The position numbers and the translations under genes are program-made. DNA of 18,813 nt from DATKEH01 sp035546355 (lineage in GTDB: Bacteria > Acidobacteriota > Thermoanaerobaculia > Multivoradales > JAIOJS01), in assembly GCA_035546355.1 (NCBI GenBank), contig DATKEH010000300.1:1-18813 (forward strand), read 5' to 3'. The notes under the pieces were generated by a model, which worked only from the letters and a program-made list of their open reading frames with translations, was not told where the DNA came from and did not search any database. Position 1 is the first letter of the stretch, and the number at the start of each line of letters is the position of its first letter. This document shows positions 16,649-18,813 of the stretch, piece by piece.

Positions 16649-17818
16649 ATGAACATCAACGACCTGCTGAAGATCGCCGTCGAGCGCAAGGCCTCCGACC
16701 TGCACCTCAAGGTGGGGAGCCACCCGGTGATCCGCATCGACGGCGACCTGCAGCCGTTGCCCGAGCTCAAGCGGCTGATGCAGGAGGACACCATCGCGAT
16801 GGCCTTCTCGATCATGAACGCGCGCCAGAAGCAGCGCTTCAAGGAGGAGTTCGAGATCGACATCGCCTACTCGGTGCCGGGGCTGGGTCGCTTCCGCTGC
16901 AACATCTTCCAGCAGCGCGGCACGGTCGGCCTGGTGCTGCGCGTCATCCCGGCGCGGATCATGACGGTGCGCGAGCTGATGCTGCCGTCGGTGCTCGAGC
17001 GGATCTGCGAGGACAGCCGCGGGTTGGTGCTGTGCACCGGCACCACCGGCTCGGGGAAGTCGACGACGCTGGCGGCGATGATCGACCACATCAACGCCGC
17101 CCGCACCGAGCACATCGTCACCATCGAGGACCCGATCGAGTTCCTGCACCGCGACAAGAAGGCGATCGTCAACCAGCGGGAGATCGACTCCGACACCCGC
17201 GACTTCGCCACCGCGCTGCGTTCGGCACTGCGCCAGGACCCCGACGTCATCCTGGTCGGTGAGATGCGCGACTACGAGACCATCGAGACGGCGCTGCTGG
17301 CGGCCGAGACCGGGCATCTGGTGTTCTCGACGCTGCACACCCTCGACGCCACCGAGACCATCAACCGCATCATCGCCGTGTTCCCGCCGCACCATCAGAA
17401 ACAGATCCGCATCCAGCTCGGGCAGGTGCTGAAGGCGGTGATCTCTCTGCGGCTGATGCCGCGCGCCGACGGCATGGGCCGTGTCCCCGCCTGCGAGGTG
17501 ATGCGGGTGACGCCCTACATCCGCGAGTGCATCGAGAACAAGGACAAGACCAAGTTCATCCGCGAGCAGATCTCCCTGGGCACCAGCCAGTACCAGATGC
17601 AGACCTTCGACCAGAGCCTCTTCTCGCTGTACAAGGCCGGCCTCATCACCCTCGAGGAGGCCCTGCGGCGGGCCACCAATCCCGACGAGTTCAAGCTCAA
17701 GATCCAGGGCGTGCAGTTCACCGCCGACATCGCCCGCGAGGAGATGGAGAGCTCGCTGCAGATACCCGGACAGGAGGAGATGGTTCTCGGCGAGGAGAGT
17801 TTCGAGATCGAGAGATGA
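16649..17818 (+). CDS. pilT: Type IV pilus twitching-motility ATPase PilT family
   Basis: A 389-aa hexameric retraction ATPase of the GspE/PilT family, expected at the cytoplasmic side of the inner membrane at the pilus base. The N-terminal PAS-like domain (1-100) contains KASDLHLKVGSHPVIRIDG (14-32). Walker A is GTTGSGKST (131-139), the Asp box IEDPIEF is at 159-165, Walker B LVGEMRD is at 202-208, and the His box AAETGHLVFSTLHT is at 218-231. The C-terminal region has LMPRADGMGRVPACEVM (269-285). The AIRNLIRE motif, important for retraction in well-studied PilT proteins, is not intact; the equivalent stretch reads YIRECIENKDKTKFI (290-304). A C-terminal tail (about 350-389) extends beyond the short PilTs (344 aa). 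It may be a PilT paralogue or PilU-like. ATG 16649 has GGGAG upstream. Confidence 0.92.
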   Translation: MNINDLLKIAVERKASDLHLKVGSHPVIRIDGDLQPLPELKRLMQEDTIAMAFSIMNARQKQRFKEEFEIDIAYSVPGLGRFRCNIFQQRGTVGLVLRVIPARIMTVRELMLPSVLERICEDSRGLVLCTGTTGSGKSTTLAAMIDHINAARTEHIVTIEDPIEFLHRDKKAIVNQREIDSDTRDFATALRSALRQDPDVILVGEMRDYETIETALLAAETGHLVFSTLHTLDATETINRIIAVFPPHHQKQIRIQLGQVLKAVISLRLMPRADGMGRVPACEVMRVTPYIRECIENKDKTKFIREQISLGTSQYQMQTFDQSLFSLYKAGLITLEEALRRATNPDEFKLKIQGVQFTADIAREEMESSLQIPGQEEMVLGEESFEIER

Positions 17819-17844
17819 CGGTGGGCGGCAGAGCCATCCGCTGG

Positions 17845-17905
17845 TGCGGGGTCAGCTCCCCCCGCGCCTCTCGCTGACGGCCTCTTGGGGGGAGCTGGCG
17901 CCGCA
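17845..17905. repeat. Long imperfect inverted repeat between pilT and recX
   Basis: CAGCTCCCCCC (17853-17863) is perfectly complementary to GGGGGGAGCTG (17887-17897). The stem extends outward by a T-G wobble and a G-C pair, then, past one G/G mismatch, by TGCGG (17845-17849) with CCGCA (17901-17905). That gives 18 pairs around a 23-nt loop. No T-tract follows on either strand. It could end pilT transcripts, block 3' exonucleases, or be a REP-like dispersed element. Confidence 0.7.
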
Positions 17906-17953
17906 GTGGGTCGCAGGACGCTCCGCCCACCCGCCGTTTCAGCGCCTACCCGA

Positions 17954-18397
17954 GTGAAGACGGCCTACGAGAAGGCGCTGGAGCTGCTGGCGCGGCGGGC
18001 GCACTTGCGGGCCCAGTTGGCGGAGAAGCTGAGGCAGCGGGGGTACGAGGGCGAGGAGATCGCCGCCGTGCTCGGGCGGCTGGAGAGGGAAGGGTACCTC
18101 GACGACGTGCGGGCGGCGCGTGACTTCGCCGCCGGCAAGCGGGACCGCCAGGGGTGGGGACGCCGGAGGGTGGCGTTGGAGCTGCGGCGGCGAGGGGCGC
18201 CGTCGGAAGCGGTCGCGGCGGCCCTCGAGGAGCTGCCGGTCGAGGAGGAGCTGGCGCGGGCGCGGCGGGCCGCGTCCCGGTACCGGGGCGGCGGCGCTGC
18301 GTTGGCCCGCCACCTCTCCCGCAAGGGCTTCGCCCCGCATGTTATTTTCGTGGTGCTGCAGGAGGTGGAAGAGGCGCCGCCTGCGGGATCACCATGA
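17954..18397 (+). CDS. recX: Regulatory protein RecX
   Basis: A 147-aa RecX, an inhibitor that caps or destabilises RecA filaments. It is all-helical, with the three-repeat three-helix layout of the family: AYEKALELLARRAHLRAQLAEKL (4-26; motif R-xH-x-R typical of the first repeat), GRLEREGYLDDVRAARDF (41-58), then the basic WGRRRVALELRRRGAPSE (68-85), and a final GGAALARHLSRKGFAPHVI (113-131). It is slightly shorter than E. coli RecX (166 aa). GTG 17954 fits the family start; upstream in-frame GTG 17906 and TTG 17885 would translate part of the hairpin. No clear ribosome site is visible before 17954. It overlaps alaS by ATGA. The common order recA-recX-alaS is kept here except that recA is absent and pilT stands upstream. 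Confidence 0.9.
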   Translation: MKTAYEKALELLARRAHLRAQLAEKLRQRGYEGEEIAAVLGRLEREGYLDDVRAARDFAAGKRDRQGWGRRRVALELRRRGAPSEAVAAALEELPVEEELARARRAASRYRGGGAALARHLSRKGFAPHVIFVVLQEVEEAPPAGSP

Positions 18398-18813
18398 ACA
18401 GCCGCGAGATCCGCCAGAGCTTCGTCGACTTCTTCGCCGCGCGCGGCCACCGGCCGGTGGCGAGCTCGCCGCTGGTGCCGCACGGCGACCCGACGCTGCT
18501 GTTCACCAACGCCGGGATGGTCCAGTTCAAGGACTCCTTCCTCGGCCGCGAGACCCCGCCGGCGCCGCGGGCGGTGAGCGTGCAGAAGTGCCTGCGGGTG
18601 TCGGGCAAGCACAACGACCTGGAGAACGTCGGGCCGTCGCCGCGCCACCACACCTTCTTCGAGATGCTCGGCAACTTCTCCTTCGGCGACTACTTCAAGG
18701 CCGAGGCGATCCAGTACGGGTGGGAGCTCGTCACCGAGGTGTGGGGGCTGTCGCCGGACGTCCTGTCGGCGACGGTGTTCGAGGAGGACGACGAGGCGGC
18801 CGGGCTGTGGGCC
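18394..18813 (+). CDS. alaS: Alanyl-tRNA synthetase (3'-truncated by window edge)
   Basis: The first 140 codons of AlaS, open to the right edge; the full enzyme is about 870 residues. It charges tRNA-Ala in the cytoplasm. The N-terminus MNSREIRQSFVDFFAARGH is the family start. It is followed by class II aminoacylation-domain landmarks: SSPLVPHGDPTLLFTNAGM (24-42), the CLRVSGKHNDLENVG block (66-80), and HHTFFEMLGNFSFGDYFK (85-102), including motif 2 elements. The ATG lies in an ATGA overlap with the recX stop (18394-18397), so its start is fixed and its translation is probably coupled to recX. Confidence 0.97.
   Translation, partial: MNSREIRQSFVDFFAARGHRPVASSPLVPHGDPTLLFTNAGMVQFKDSFLGRETPPAPRAVSVQKCLRVSGKHNDLENVGPSPRHHTFFEMLGNFSFGDYFKAEAIQYGWELVTEVWGLSPDVLSATVFEEDDEAAGLWA

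Noticed and set aside
16562..17823. Identical 12-mer GAGATGACGGTG at the stop codons of rsmE (16562) and pilT (17812)
   Set aside because: Both arise around an Arg codon plus TGA followed by CGGTG; two short copies without structure are best explained by chance.

Overview
The window is chromosomal DNA from a very GC-rich bacterium, roughly 70 % G+C by eye, with tightly packed genes, many GTG/TTG starts and several 4-bp stop/start overlaps. The gene set (HrcA-type heat-shock control, an MglA-type small GTPase, PilT, an FHA-GAF-PP2C phosphatase, NrdR, and ThiL next to Lon) fits a Gram-negative, pilus-bearing lineage such as Acidobacteriota (Thermoanaerobaculia-like). Myxococcota/Deltaproteobacteria is the main alternative. 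This placement is inference; the window contains no rRNA or tRNA.

Layout. Positions 2-679 hold the 3' end of a class I methyltransferase, converging on a leftward block. That block (9001 down to 693) reads in transcription order: Rossmann/DUF2520 protein, MglA-like GTPase with a C-terminal extension, nrdR, hsp20, lon, thiL, and the FHA-GAF-PP2C phosphatase. nrdR-hsp20 and hsp20-lon are joined by GTGA and ATGA overlaps. A 135-bp divergent intergenic region (9002-9136) separates this from a rightward block: hrcA, grpE, dnaK, dnaJ, prmA, an EamA-type transporter, rsmE, then pilT, recX and the 5' part of alaS, which runs off the right edge.

How the genes fit together. Most of the window concerns proteostasis and translation: the DnaK-DnaJ-GrpE folding machine with its repressor HrcA, small heat-shock holdase Hsp20, AAA+ protease Lon, ribosomal protein methyltransferase PrmA, 16S rRNA methyltransferase RsmE and alanyl-tRNA synthetase. 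The two stress operons are divergent and separated only by the DUF2520 gene. PilT and the MglA-like GTPase belong to the functional sphere of type IV pili and polarity, though they sit in different operons.

No mobile element, CRISPR array or obvious defence system is present. Points for follow-up are the MglA fusion protein with an unrecognised C-terminal domain heading a nrdR-hsp20-lon operon, the apparent absence of a CIRCE operator at hrcA, a shared -10-like motif (GCTANNNT) at three promoters, three strong intergenic hairpins without T-tracts, and a shortened DnaK.
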